This document shows positions 26,507 to 34,518 of a stretch of DNA of 37,783 bases, piece after piece. The DNA comes from Leptolyngbya sp. (GTDB lineage Bacteria > Cyanobacteriota > Cyanobacteriia > Phormidesmidales > Phormidesmidaceae): contig QBLT01000013.1 of NCBI GenBank assembly GCA_003249105.1, positions 954 through 38,736 on the forward strand. The letters run 5' to 3'. The notes under the pieces are model-generated. The model saw nothing but the letters and a program-made list of their open reading frames with translations, was not told the DNA's origin and did not search any database. A program made the position numbers and the translations under genes. The stretch's first letter is position 1, and each line of letters starts with the position of its first letter.

Positions 26507-26882
26507 AGGTGATTGCAGTAGCTGCTCTTGGATGCAATTGTATCGGTCAGGGTAAACCCACGCTGTTCTGATCGCGCTTTTCTTACCGCACTGATTGGCA
26601 AGGCTAGCCCTGGCAATAGGCCAGGCTTATTGAAAATCTGTTGCATTAATCCCAGGGCTTGGGTATCTTAGTAATAACGATAGTCAATAACAACAGCAGT
26701 CGATGTCCCTAGGGCGTCGCGTCCAGCAATTTTCAAAAAAAAATGCCTCAATGCCTGTCAGGAAAGGGGTTCAGCTATTTTAAGCCTCGGCTGAGTCCCA
26801 TGTTCTAGCGTTTAGTTCAGAGCCAGCTTCAATAAGTTCTGGCCCGTGGCGGTCATCACTATGGAGATTCAGTCGAGTTAAT
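26507..26882. other. Non-coding gap between divergent SNF2 and Asr1405-like genes
   Basis: 376 bp holding the promoters for both neighbours. The only site I can support is the Fur-box-like 19-mer at 26673-26691. An A9 run lies near 26735. No RNA gene or coding remnant was recognised. Confidence 0.5.
26673..26691 (+). promoter_or_regulatory. Fur-box-like sequence upstream of the ferredoxin operon
   Basis: AATAACGATAGTCAATAAC agrees with the classical 19-bp Fur box at 14 positions by my hand alignment. It lies 190 bp before the Asr1405-like start. The match is suggestive only, but a fur gene and dps lie nearby. Confidence 0.4.
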
Positions 26883-27170
26883 ATGCACGTTTTAGAGTCA
26901 GATTATTTAGGGTCAGGGCAAGACCTACAAAACGCTGCCCCCGCTCAAACCGTGGTTGATTTAGATCGAGTCACCCGCTGGAACGTCTACCGTCGCCTGC
27001 AAGAGCTGAGTATGGTGTGTGCGTGTGGCAGCGATCGCCCCCTCACCGTTGCCATTCACACTGCCGCCGATGCCCTGCTGGTCTGGAGCGTGGTGCAGGC
27101 TGCCACCCAGCCCAAGCTCTCCCTCGCCGACCACCTCAAGCGCTGCTGGCAGCACAGGAGCCTGCCATGA
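26883..27170 (+). CDS. Asr1405/Asl0597-family small cyanobacterial protein
   Basis: 95 residues. The core from VTRWNVYRRLQELSMVCACG through RPLTVAI to HLKRCWQ matches my memory of the Asr1405/Asl0597 family, which is restricted to cyanobacteria and has no assigned function. An ~28-residue N-terminal extension precedes the core. It contains a CxC pair in the core and one further Cys near the end. Its TGA (27168-27170) overlaps the ATG of the ferredoxin gene in an ATGA arrangement, so translation is probably coupled. That context hints at an iron or redox role. Confidence 0.75.
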   Translation: MHVLESDYLGSGQDLQNAAPAQTVVDLDRVTRWNVYRRLQELSMVCACGSDRPLTVAIHTAADALLVWSVVQAATQPKLSLADHLKRCWQHRSLP

Positions 27171-27754
27171 GAACCCTCCACGAGCCCGCCACCCTAGAGG
27201 CCGGAACTACAATGCCCGCTGGCCAAGTGCTTAAGGGACAGTACAGTGGGGCCTATCGCTCCGACAAAGGCAAGATCAAGGGATTGCTGCTGCAAGCCGG
27301 TGAGGCCGAGTTCACCGTTAAGCTGCCCAAATACCTGCGCCCCATGCTGGTGCGAGAGCTTGCGCCGGGCGATTTTGTGCAGGTCTGGGCCTATCCTGAA
27401 GGCGATCGCTGGCGGGCCATCAACATTTTGCCGCTGCCCCAGTGCGAAGTGGCCATGCTGAGCCAGCAGTGGGGCGATCTGGCCCCGGCCCCAGAGCTGG
27501 CTCAGACTCCGCAGAAACACCTGTGCATCGAGGTCTGCACCAAGGGCAAGTGCTACAAGCAAGGGGGCCGTCAGCTCCAAAACGCCCTGCAAGAGGCCGT
27601 CAATAGCGATCCGGCTCTAGCCCACGTCGCCATTAAGGGAACCGGCTGCATGAAAGCCTGCAAGCAAGGCCCCAACCTGCGCCTGCCCAATGGCCGCATG
27701 CTACACGGCGCTAGCCCCGCCGAAGCGCTGGCACGGCTGGATGCGAAGCGATGA
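27167..27754 (+). CDS. Thioredoxin-like [2Fe-2S] ferredoxin with N-terminal OB-like domain
   Basis: 195 residues from ATG 27167, which overlaps the previous stop; a longer frame from 27017 lies wholly within the upstream gene. The N-terminal part (20-90: LKGQYSGAYRSDKGKIKGLL and following) looks like a small beta-barrel. The C-terminal ~80 residues form a thioredoxin-fold [2Fe-2S] ferredoxin: C120/C124 and C129 in LCIEVCTKGKC, then C161-x3-C165 in GCMKACKQGPN, and a final GASPAEALARL helix. It probably transfers electrons in the cytosol; the partner is unknown. Its stop overlaps the ATG of a 35-residue membrane peptide. The three genes read as one coupled operon. Confidence 0.85.
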   Translation: MRTLHEPATLEAGTTMPAGQVLKGQYSGAYRSDKGKIKGLLLQAGEAEFTVKLPKYLRPMLVRELAPGDFVQVWAYPEGDRWRAINILPLPQCEVAMLSQQWGDLAPAPELAQTPQKHLCIEVCTKGKCYKQGGRQLQNALQEAVNSDPALAHVAIKGTGCMKACKQGPNLRLPNGRMLHGASPAEALARLDAKR

Positions 27755-27858
27755 GCGCCCAGGAGTTTGACACCCAGCGGTGGGATCACTGGTTGGTGAT
27801 CGTCGCCTTTGTGGCCCTCTCTAGCTGGATTGTCTGGAAGGTGTATCTCGATTCGTAG
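27751..27858 (+). CDS. Small single-pass membrane peptide (35 residues), coupled to the ferredoxin gene
   Basis: ATG 27751 overlaps the TGA of the ferredoxin gene (ATGA), and the frame runs to TAG at 27856-27858. The product has a polar, acidic N-terminus (MSAQEFDTQRWDHW), one hydrophobic segment at about 13-29 rich in Trp, Val and Leu, and a short tail ending VYLDS. It looks like a one-pass membrane peptide of the kind that anchors redox subunits. The four-base overlap with the upstream gene is the main evidence for translation. It is too short for length statistics to help. Confidence 0.6.
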   Translation: MSAQEFDTQRWDHWLVIVAFVALSSWIVWKVYLDS

Positions 27859-27906
27859 GTGGTGAGCGTGAGCGATGGTTGGCTGGATAGAAGCTTGGGA
27901 CTAGGA

Positions 27907-27986
27907 GGATCCCCCCTGCCCCCCTTAGAAAGGGGGGTGACGAGCCGCTTTCAAGTCCCCCTTTTTAAGGGGGATTTAGGGGGAGC
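27907..27986. repeat. Compound palindromic interspersed repeat, second copy of the 3898-3983 type
   Basis: It begins GGATCCCCCC and ends with an inverted ...GGGGGAGC. Inside are two hairpins, CCCCCCTT/AAGGGGGG and TCCCCCTT/AAGGGGGA. It lies between the convergent small-peptide and dps genes and could terminate both. Confidence 0.75.
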
Positions 27987-28019
27987 AAACTTGGCCTACC
28001 GTCTCTTACTGAAGCAGAA

Positions 28020-28556
28020 CTACCAGCCGAGCTTGAGGCTGTCGGGGGTGAGGAAGTGCTCCAGATGGTAGGCTCGCTCTTCGGTCTTGAGCAAAATTTG
28101 CTCGTAGAGGTAGCGGGTGGCGCGATCGCCCAAACTCTCAGCCTGGGCTGCCAGCCGCCGAATCAGTTCGATCAGCGCCTGCTCGGCCTTCAGATCGTGG
28201 TCGATCATGATGCGGCAGCGGTAGGTGTCGTCGTTTTCCATGTCAAAGCAGCACAGCTCAGCCAGCTTGCCGAAGCTCAGCGGCGGAATGCCCCCCAACC
28301 CGTGCAGGCGCTCGCCCACCTCATGGGCATGGCCCTGGGCCGCCTCATAGCTTTCCTCAAAGTAGTTGTGGAGCATGTAGTACTCCGAACCCTCCACCAC
28401 AAAATGGTGCTTTTGATACTGCAACGACAGAGCCGTAAAACTGGCATAGAGCGTTGCCAGCCCATCGACGACGGGTTCTGTAACCGATTTCTCCAGCAGA
28501 ACTGGGTTGTTGGCAACCTCGCCGTAGGTTTGCAGCAGTGTCTCAGTAATAGGCAT
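28020..28556 (-). CDS. dps: Dps-family ferritin with His-substituted ferroxidase centre
   Basis: Stores iron in a 12-subunit cage and protects against peroxide. 178 residues from the ATG at 28554-28556, which lies 7 bp after an AAGGGGG Shine-Dalgarno; the ATG at 28560-28562 is too close to it. With this start the numbering matches E. coli Dps: H51 in YQKHHF, H63 in MLHNYFEE, E67 (D in E. coli), H78 in GHAHEVGER (D in E. coli), and E82. The D-to-H change at 78 recalls the His-rich, zinc-binding ferroxidase centres described for Thermosynechococcus DpsA and Nostoc Dps4. It is divergent from a fur-type gene across a shared region containing a Fur-box-like site. Confidence 0.9.
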   Translation of the reverse strand: MPITETLLQTYGEVANNPVLLEKSVTEPVVDGLATLYASFTALSLQYQKHHFVVEGSEYYMLHNYFEESYEAAQGHAHEVGERLHGLGGIPPLSFGKLAELCCFDMENDDTYRCRIMIDHDLKAEQALIELIRRLAAQAESLGDRATRYLYEQILLKTEERAYHLEHFLTPDSLKLGW

Positions 28557-28581
28557 AAGCATCCCCCTTTATCAGCGGTGA

Positions 28582-28609
28582 AAGCAGCCCTCACTTCTCA
28601 GGGCTGCTT
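28582..28609 (-). promoter_or_regulatory. Hairpin in the dps 5' leader
   Basis: AAGCAGCCCT (28582-28591) and AGGGCTGCTT (28600-28609) form a perfect 10-bp stem with an 8-nt loop. It starts 25 bp upstream of the dps ATG and lies just outside the Shine-Dalgarno. No T-run follows in the dps direction, so it may modulate mRNA stability or translation instead of terminating transcription. Confidence 0.55.
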
Positions 28610-28703
28610 ACTGAGCCTACCCTATTTTTTTGAATCTAGCTAATAACTTTGTTTACCCAAGAAGGTATAGATAAATGTAAAATTTAACCGTTAATTGAAT
28701 AGC

Positions 28704-28722
28704 GAAAATGATTTTCAATAGG
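28704..28722 (+). promoter_or_regulatory. Fur-box-like site in the dps-fur intergenic region
   Basis: GAAAATGATTTTCAATAGG agrees with the classical Fur box at 13 of 19 positions by hand alignment. It contains the perfect 6-1-6 palindrome GAAAAT-g-ATTTTC (28704-28716). It lies 148 bp from the dps start and 193 bp from the fur start, so it may serve either. Confidence 0.5.
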
Positions 28723-28914
28723 TCTAATTTTTATATCGAAACTGATTGGCGATAGGTCGAAATGTCTTGGCAAAAGTCACTTCCAAAGACCCTGGCTAAT
28801 GGGAAAAAGCCGGGCGATCGCTTAGACCATTCTTCAAATATGCCCTTCGCTAGATGACATAGCTCTAGTTACACAGTCAGCCCAACTGCTTTCTTCAATC
28901 GTAGCCACAGGACG

Positions 28915-29388
28915 ATGGAACAAGATCCAGCTCTGCCCAGCTTAAATCAAGAGACCAAACCACTCAAAACTGTTCTTAACAAAGAAGGGTTTCGGTTCAC
29001 CAGCCAGCGGCAAAAGATACTGGACTTGTTTCAGACAGCGGCTTTGGGTCATCACCTCAATGCTGAAGAAATTCACCAGCAGTTGCTAGATCAGGGTGAA
29101 AAAATTAGCTTTTCTACCATTTATAGAGCGCTGCACGTCATGGTCAGGCTAGGGCTGCTGCAGGAGCTAGAGCTAGCTGAGGGCAGAAAGTATTACGAGC
29201 TCAATACCCCCTTTATGGAGCAGCACCATCATCTCGTGTGTGTTCACTGCGGCGATGTGCAGGAGTTTGAAGACGCTAAAATGACCCAGGTGGGCAGCAG
29301 TGAAAGCGCCGCCCATGGGTTCTCGCTGCTCAACTGCCAGTTTACGGTCTACGGCATTTGCCCCAGCTGCCAGTCACTTTTGGGCTAG
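28915..29388 (+). CDS. fur: Fur-family regulator (FurA-like)
   Basis: 157 residues. The N-terminal winged helix contains GFRFTSQRQKILDLF and the recognition-helix segment SFSTIYRALHVMVRLGLL. The C-terminal dimerisation and metal domain has HHHLVCVHC (H104-106, C109, C112) and CPSC (C149, C152), typical structural-zinc Cys pairs. Of the three cyanobacterial types it resembles FurA (iron) more than Zur or the PerR-like FurC; FurC lacks these Cys pairs as I recall it. The divergent dps gene and the Fur-box-like site suggest iron-dependent control of storage plus autoregulation. Its last 15 bases overlap the 3' end of the convergent glycosylase gene. Confidence 0.85.
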   Translation: MEQDPALPSLNQETKPLKTVLNKEGFRFTSQRQKILDLFQTAALGHHLNAEEIHQQLLDQGEKISFSTIYRALHVMVRLGLLQELELAEGRKYYELNTPFMEQHHHLVCVHCGDVQEFEDAKMTQVGSSESAAHGFSLLNCQFTVYGICPSCQSLLG

Positions 29389-30033
29389 ATGGCGGTAGTA
29401 GTGCCAGAGCAGGTGGGCGACAGCACCCCGGTAGGGGTCGAGAGTCGCTGTAGAGGCCAGCAGATCCTTGCGTGTGGGGCGACTCTCCAGATTGTGCAGC
29501 CGCTGGTAGCCAATTTGAATCGCTAAATCTGAGGCCGGAAAACTGCCCAACCGCTGGAGACAAAACAATAGGTAGACTTCTGCCGTCCAATCCCCAATAC
29601 CTTTGATTTGGGTGAGCTGGGCGATCGCCTCCAGATCGGGCAAAGTAGCCAGAGTATCCAGGCTGATCTGGTTAGACAACATAGCGATCGCCAGCTGCTG
29701 GCAAGTGCCAATTTTGGCCTGGCTAAACCCCACCTGCTTGAGGGTGATGGCTGGGGCGGCGGCGATCGCCGCCGGGGTCAGCTCCAGTTCTGCCTGCAAC
29801 CGCTGAAAAATGGCCTGGGCAGCCCGCGACGAGAGCTGCTGCCCCAAAATAATTCGCACCAGCGAGGGAAATCCCGGTGCCCAGGCGCGAACGGTTAGGG
29901 GGCCTGCCGCGGCCTCAATGCGCCGAAGGGTGGGGTCGAGGTCATACACCACTGCGATCGCCTGCTGTAGCTGAGGGCTAGGTGGCAGCAGCTCGCGATC
30001 GGTGACATTACTCTTGTCAATCACCGACTGCAC
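29374..30033 (-). CDS. AlkA-type DNA-3-methyladenine glycosylase (HhH-GPD)
   Basis: Excises alkylated purines to start base excision repair. 219 residues from GTG 30031-30033; no in-frame ATG precedes the conserved part. Helix-hairpin-helix motif LTQIKGIGDWTAEVY is at about 140-154. The catalytic Asp D169 is in FPASDLAIQIG, the equivalent of AlkA D238. LGQQLSSRAA near residue 63 is also typical. It lacks the AlkA N-terminal beta domain, so it belongs to the short bacterial/yeast-Mag1-like form. The neighbouring VOC gene is 14 bp upstream on the same strand, so the two may be co-transcribed. Its 3' end overlaps fur. Confidence 0.85.
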   Translation of the reverse strand: MQSVIDKSNVTDRELLPPSPQLQQAIAVVYDLDPTLRRIEAAAGPLTVRAWAPGFPSLVRIILGQQLSSRAAQAIFQRLQAELELTPAAIAAAPAITLKQVGFSQAKIGTCQQLAIAMLSNQISLDTLATLPDLEAIAQLTQIKGIGDWTAEVYLLFCLQRLGSFPASDLAIQIGYQRLHNLESRPTRKDLLASTATLDPYRGAVAHLLWHYYRHLAQK

Positions 30034-30047
30034 CCTTACTTCGAGTT

Positions 30048-30431
30048 CTAGTTAAGGTCTTCATGGATGCAGAGAAAATTGCCCTCTGTATCTTTAAACC
30101 AGGCAGCTTTTTCAGAGCTCAGAACGCAAACATGGTTGACGGTCTGTAGCTCTGGAAAGTCGTAATCTTCAAAAACAACGCCGCGTTGCTCCAGTTCTTG
30201 AATTTCTGACTCGATGTTGTCAACCTGAAAACTAAGGGCGGTATGGTCGGCTTTAGTGCCCGATTCTTTTGGGAATAGCGCGATTAAAGCTCCACTACCA
30301 CACCCATAAACAAATTTACCGTCTGGTCTTAACCCCTGGGGTTTTAGACCTAGCTTATCTTCATAAAAATGTCTGGCTCGATCGAGGTCTACAACAGGCA
30401 ACATCGTGGTGATCGGAGAGGTCGTTAGCAT
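30048..30431 (-). CDS. VOC (glyoxalase/bleomycin-resistance fold) family protein
   Basis: 127 residues forming one VOC module pair: PVVDLDRARHFYEDKLGLKP at the start, HTALSFQVDNIESEIQELEQRGV in the middle, and AAWFKDTEGNFLCIHED at the end. VOC proteins bind a metal and catalyse lyase, isomerase or dioxygenase reactions, or bind antibiotics. Candidate metal ligands are H84-type His in DHTALSF and the Glu or His in CIHEDLN. Substrate cannot be assigned. The ATG at 30429-30431 is preceded by AAAGGAG (in the minus direction), a good Shine-Dalgarno. The glycosylase gene follows 14 bp downstream. Confidence 0.8.
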   Translation of the reverse strand: MLTTSPITTMLPVVDLDRARHFYEDKLGLKPQGLRPDGKFVYGCGSGALIALFPKESGTKADHTALSFQVDNIESEIQELEQRGVVFEDYDFPELQTVNHVCVLSSEKAAWFKDTEGNFLCIHEDLN

Positions 30432-30852
30432 GGGTGACTCCTTTCAATGTGCGATGGTAAAGACCGGCCCAGAGGGCGATCGCGGTTACTCCACCAAAAC
30501 TCTTTAACCTGAATTCTTAACCCGATTGAGAAATGCTTTGGCTGCGATCGCTATCATCCCTAAACCCACGATATCGAATCAGCCTAAGCAAATGATCCAG
30601 GCAACGTAGGCATGCACCAATTCTTAACGATCCCCTGCCAGGCAACCCAGGAGGCTAAGCTCCCTTAGCAACGGCTCTGTTGCCAATATTCCGCTTAAAA
30701 AGCAGCTCCCTATAGTTGCCAGACGATAGTGTAGCGCTGGCCTGAGCTGTAATTCTGAAGATATTGAAGCGATCGATTTATGATCTGGCTGAAACAGCTG
30801 CTTATTTATGGAGACAGTATCTCCAGTAGTGGGTTTTGCCGGAGTGTCTCTC
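30432..30852. other. Non-coding gap between the VOC gene and mmsA
   Basis: 421 bp. It should hold the VOC promoter on its left side and the mmsA 3' end region on its right. I saw no strong hairpin, repeat or RNA gene. An AT-rich stretch lies around 30760-30815. Confidence 0.4.
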
Positions 30853-32331
30853 TCAAAACTGCCGACTCCATTCCTTAGGCCAGCGCTCGACTACCACCTT
30901 GGTTTGGGTAAAAAATTCCACCGCGTGGGCTCCCTGCCCGTGGAGGTCGCCAAAAAAGCTGTCTTTCCAGCCGCTGAAGGGGAAGAAGGCCATCGGTGCC
31001 GCCACGCCGATATTGATGCCGATGTTGCCAGCTCTAGCTTCATAGCGAAACTGGCGGGCGGCGGCACCGCTATTGGTAAACAGGCAGGCCATGTTGCCCC
31101 AGGGGCTCTGGTTTACCAGGGCGATCGCAGCCTCTACCGTATCCACCGCCATCAATCCCAGCACCGGGCCAAAGATTTCGGTATGGGCAATTTCTCCGCT
31201 GGGGGGCACATTCTGCAACACCGTGGGTTTGACGAAGTGGCCCGCTTCCAGGTCTGGAATTTGGGCATTGCGACCGTCTACTAGCACCGTCGCCCCCTCA
31301 TCTGCGCCAGTTTGAATCAAGCTCTCAATCCGCTGCTGGCTCTGGGCCGTTATCACCGGCCCCATCTGCACATTCGAGTCCAAGCCGTTGCCGACGGTGC
31401 GGGTGGCGGCGGTGTGGGCGATTGCATCGGTAAACCAATCGGTCGCTGCCCCCACCGTCACCGCCAGAGATGCCGCCAGGCAGCGCTGACCGGCACAGCC
31501 GAAGGCGCTATCGGCCACAATGCGCGTCGTCATCTCCTGATCCGCGTCGGGCAGCACAATCACCGGGTTTTTGGCCCCACCCTGGCACTGCACCCGCTTG
31601 CCGTGGGCCGCCGCCTGGGCATAGATATATTTGGCCACCGGGGACGAGCCGACAAAGCTGATCGCCCGAATGGTGGGGTGTTCTAGAATCGCATCCACCG
31701 TTGCTTTGGCCCCATGCACCAGGTTCACCACGCCGGGGGGAAAGCCCGCCGCATCCAGCAGCTCGAAGATGCGCTGCATGGTCAGGGGCACTTTTTCGGA
31801 GGGTTTGACGATGTAGGTGTTGCCGCAGGCCAGGGCGTAGGGCATAAACCAAAAGGGAATCATGGCGGGGAAGTTGAAGGGGGCGATCGCCGCCGCCACC
31901 CCCAAGGGCTGCCGAATCATAAACTCGTCGATGCCGCTGGCGACATCTTCTAGCACCGTGCCCTGCATCATCATCGGAATGCCGCAGGCCACCTCTACAT
32001 TTTCGATCGCCCGCCGCAGCTCGCCTTTGGATTCCACCAGAGTTTTGCCGCACTCCTGGGTGATGATCTGAGCTAGCTCGTCCAGGGCACTCTCCAGCAG
32101 GTCTTTGAGCTTAAACAGGTACTGCACTCGCTGGGGCGGCGGCACGCGACGCCAGTCTTCGAAGGCTTTTGCCGCAGCTTGGGCGGTCTGATCGACTTCA
32201 GCTTTGGGCGAAACGGGAACCTGGCCCAGCAACTCTCCGGTAGCAGGGTTATTGACTGCAAGCACGTCCCCTGCCGCAGACGGCACCCACTGACCGTTGA
32301 TGTAGTTCTTCAAAATCCCCGCTTGCGTCAT
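30853..32331 (-). CDS. mmsA: Methylmalonate-semialdehyde dehydrogenase (CoA-acylating)
   Basis: NAD-dependent oxidation of (methyl)malonate semialdehyde to propionyl-CoA or acetyl-CoA, used in valine, inositol or beta-alanine breakdown. 492 residues from ATG 32329-32331, with GGGAG 11 bp upstream; a GTG frame from 32382 adds an unlikely tail. Landmarks are PFNFP (N153), the NAD-fold [12 protein letters not shown], the catalytic Cys C284 in [18 protein letters not shown], and a C-terminal [18 protein letters not shown]. The usual ALDH general-base Glu is absent (QGGAKN at 250-255), as expected for CoA-acylating MMSDH. No other inositol or valine catabolic gene is nearby, which is unusual. Confidence 0.9.
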   Translation of the reverse strand: MTQAGILKNYINGQWVPSAAGDVLAVNNPATGELLGQVPVSPKAEVDQTAQAAAKAFEDWRRVPPPQRVQYLFKLKDLLESALDELAQIITQECGKTLVESKGELRRAIENVEVACGIPMMMQGTVLEDVASGIDEFMIRQPLGVAAAIAPFNFPAMIPFWFMPYALACGNTYIVKPSEKVPLTMQRIFELLDAAGFPPGVVNLVHGAKATVDAILEHPTIRAISFVGSSPVAKYIYAQAAAHGKRVQCQGGAKNPVIVLPDADQEMTTRIVADSAFGCAGQRCLAASLAVTVGAATDWFTDAIAHTAATRTVGNGLDSNVQMGPVITAQSQQRIESLIQTGADEGATVLVDGRNAQIPDLEAGHFVKPTVLQNVPPSGEIAHTEIFGPVLGLMAVDTVEAAIALVNQSPWGNMACLFTNSGAAARQFRYEARAGNIGINIGVAAPMAFFPFSGWKDSFFGDLHGQGAHAVEFFTQTKVVVERWPKEWSRQF

Positions 32332-32449
32332 GCCCGATCGCGCTCCCAATTCCGTCGTGGTTGTGCCGTGATTACGGCTCACTAAGCATCATAGGCGCTG
32401 CTCTACCCAATCAATTTGCGTCTGTGTGAAGGAGAACGGTTGCCCCATG

Positions 32450-32799
32450 TTAGGCGTTGGAGGGCGGCCAGTCGATGGGTTGCGCAAAGATATCTACTTC
32501 AGAAAAGGGGCGGGTTTGCGGCAGCTGCTTCGGATCGAGGGGTGTTTCTCGGTTAACCAAATCCAGGCCATTTTTGTAACCGATGGCGATCGCTTCAGTC
32601 AAGTAGGGCTTTAAGCCAGGATTTTCCTTTAGGTGATGCTGAATTCTTCGGCGCTGTTGTCGAGTTCTGTTAACTGACCCGATCGCAGCAGCTCGACCTG
32701 GCGCTTAGCCCAGGCGTGAAAGTCTTGGTCTAGGAACCACTGAATTGCTTGTCCCCATTTTAGCCCGATTGCTTCAAGCGCCCGCCGGGATGGCGTGGG
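32450..32799 (-). pseudogene. DUF29-family pseudogene with internal deletion and frameshift
   Basis: Read on the minus strand, one frame gives QDFHAWAKRQVELLRSGQLT and then ELDNSAEEF, a typical DUF29 N-terminus, and stops. A second frame then gives HHLKENPGLKPYLTEAIAI, followed by GYKNGLDLVNRETPLDPKQL and PIDWPPSNA, a typical DUF29 C-terminus, ending at TAA 32450-32452. The middle of the ~140-residue protein (about 60-70 residues) is gone and the two parts are out of frame. DUF29 is a cyanobacteria-rich family of unknown function. The 5' limit given is the last in-frame stop, so it is approximate. Confidence 0.7.
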
Positions 32800-32840
32800 T
32801 CATCGCCCCCGTTTAACAGCAGGGTCTTTTACCGCAGCAA

Positions 32841-33296
32841 TCAGCCCTTTGTCTGGCACTGAATCATGGGGGCGCAGCGATAGACCATAGCGGCTCGGCT
32901 ATCGACCCCCAGCTTGAGGAAGATGCGGCGCAGGTGAGTAGATACCGTCCATTCACTGATGTGCAACTGGTTGGCAATTTGTTTGTTGGGCCGCCCCATG
33001 GCAACCAGGGTAGCCACCTGCAATTCGCGATCGGTCAATAGCCGCACCAGGTCAGGGGCGGCAGAAAGATCAGGCTCGACTTGAACCACGGCGCAGAGGT
33101 AGCCATTGACCTCAAAACGGCTAATTTCGGTAAAATGGGCTCCTTCCTCGGCGGCGATCGCGATCTCGCTGTCCCCATGGGCAGAGTCAGCCAGCAGCAC
33201 CACGCAGTAGTGGTGCTGGTTGATGTCAAAGCTGTCTAAAACCCGGTTAGATAGCTCTGAAACGGTGGGGGCTTGAACGTGGGAAAACGACTGCAT
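32841..33296 (-). CDS. LuxR-type transcriptional regulator, short form
   Basis: 151 residues. The C-terminal LuxR winged-helix domain (86-141) reads LTDRELQVATLVAMGRPNKQ, IANQLHISEWTVSTHL and RRIFLKLGVDSRAAMVYRC. The ~80-residue N-terminal part is not a receiver domain: no Asp phosphorylation triad is visible. It resembles short cyanobacterial LuxR proteins related to the redox-responsive PedR, in which a C-terminal Cys forms a disulfide. C141 in YRCAPMI and C147 could play that part, but this is inference. GGAGG lies 6 bp before the ATG and is part of the palindrome ACCTCC-A-GGAGGT (33301-33313). It lies downstream of the protease/DUF4438 genes on the same strand. Confidence 0.85.
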   Translation of the reverse strand: MQSFSHVQAPTVSELSNRVLDSFDINQHHYCVVLLADSAHGDSEIAIAAEEGAHFTEISRFEVNGYLCAVVQVEPDLSAAPDLVRLLTDRELQVATLVAMGRPNKQIANQLHISEWTVSTHLRRIFLKLGVDSRAAMVYRCAPMIQCQTKG

Positions 33297-33435
33297 CTAA
33301 ACCTCCAGGAGGTAAACGCGCAATCACCCGCCTGTAGCTGGATCCTGGACTCCCATGGCGAGTAGACTGCAAAAAAGATATTAAAAAGCAATCAAAATTG
33401 ACTGTGCTTAGTGACCCAAGGAACTCCTGACCCGG

Positions 33436-34470
33436 TCAGCGAGGTTGAAGATGAGGGACGGGGGGAACACGACGGGAACCTGGCTGACGAGGGCCAGCGG
33501 GGGTAGATGACCCAGCCAAAGGACGATGAACGCTAGCGGGGGGAAGCGTGCGCAGATTAAACCGAACTGCCAGGTTAGCCTGGGTGTCTAAAACGGGCTG
33601 TAGGCGAGTTCTTGGCCCCGTTAACAGTGGAGTGACACCCGGGCCGTGGCCGCTGACGGTGCTGTCTCCATGGACAACAACACCTAGAGTAACCCGCCCC
33701 TGTCTGTAGGCGGGGCCAAATTGGGCATCCCCATCACAAATTGCAACAAAATCGCCAAAGCGGAGGCTGCCCAGACGATAGCGATCGCGCACCCCCGCAT
33801 CAAATAGCTGAATATCATAATCGCCCCGCCATACGGTATTTTTGCCCAGCCCCGACCCCATAATGTGCGATGGAATCAGGTGGGTGACGGGCACCTGCAA
33901 CCGTCCATCCCTAGGGGAAATGCCCCATCGCCGCAGCAGAACAGGAGAACAATTGCTGACGGTCACATCAGGGTAGTCGAGCAGCCGCAGCCCCAGGCCG
34001 TGGCTGTAGATCTGAATGCGATCGCCAATTTGCAGCCGCCCCAGCACCGCCGGGGCAAAGTCAACAATGACATGATCGACGCCGCCGTGCTTGCCCGTGA
34101 CTAACCCCCGCTGGCCCGTGCAGGGGCCGCTGATCACCCGCGCCAAATTGCCCACGCAGGAGTAGGTGAGCAAAGCCAGGTTTGGCCCCCGGCGGCTGCC
34201 GATCACCTCGCGGTTGTTGTTGTGCAGGGCCACCCCCGGCTCAATGTGGTCGCCCATCAGGCCGACGCAGCGATCGCCAATGCGCTGGTTGAGCACAATG
34301 CCCCCGGTGGCAGGCAGCACCCGCGACACCCCATCGTTGCCGATGCGGTAGGGGTTAGCGGCCCCCACCGGGTGCGCCACCTGGCCCATCACCGCCACCA
34401 TCACCAGGTCAGGCTGGTTGGTGCGCAGGGCGTTGCGACGGTAAGACGAGGCAGGTCTCATAGGTGTCAT
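33436..34470 (-). CDS. DUF4438-domain protein
   Basis: 344 residues. The region from about 12 to 285 matches DUF4438 as I recall it: GAANPYRIGNDGVSRVLPATGG near 37, a DHIEPGVAL segment, ISGPCTGQRGLVTGKHGGVDHV, GDRIQIYSHGLGLRLLDYPDV, MGSGLGKNTVWRGDYDIQLFD, and GVVVHGDSTVSGHGPGV near the end. The function is unknown; structures of thermophile homologues exist but no activity is assigned. A ~60-residue Pro/Arg-rich tail ending HLQPR is not part of the domain. It lies 48 bp downstream of the serine protease gene on the same strand. No signal peptide or membrane segment is seen. Confidence 0.8.
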   Translation of the reverse strand: MTPMRPASSYRRNALRTNQPDLVMVAVMGQVAHPVGAANPYRIGNDGVSRVLPATGGIVLNQRIGDRCVGLMGDHIEPGVALHNNNREVIGSRRGPNLALLTYSCVGNLARVISGPCTGQRGLVTGKHGGVDHVIVDFAPAVLGRLQIGDRIQIYSHGLGLRLLDYPDVTVSNCSPVLLRRWGISPRDGRLQVPVTHLIPSHIMGSGLGKNTVWRGDYDIQLFDAGVRDRYRLGSLRFGDFVAICDGDAQFGPAYRQGRVTLGVVVHGDSTVSGHGPGVTPLLTGPRTRLQPVLDTQANLAVRFNLRTLPPASVHRPLAGSSTPAGPRQPGSRRVPPVPHLQPR

Positions 34471-34518
34471 AACTTGATCCGTTCAGAATAGGCGGCATCA
34501 ACATTGAAACGGTCATGC

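Larger units (their letters stand above)
28563..28914. other. Shared dps-fur promoter region
   Basis: 352 bp between divergent dps and fur. It contains the dps Shine-Dalgarno, the leader hairpin (28582-28609), an AT-rich core, and the Fur-box-like site (28704-28722). No coding sequence or other RNA structure was recognised. Confidence 0.6.
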
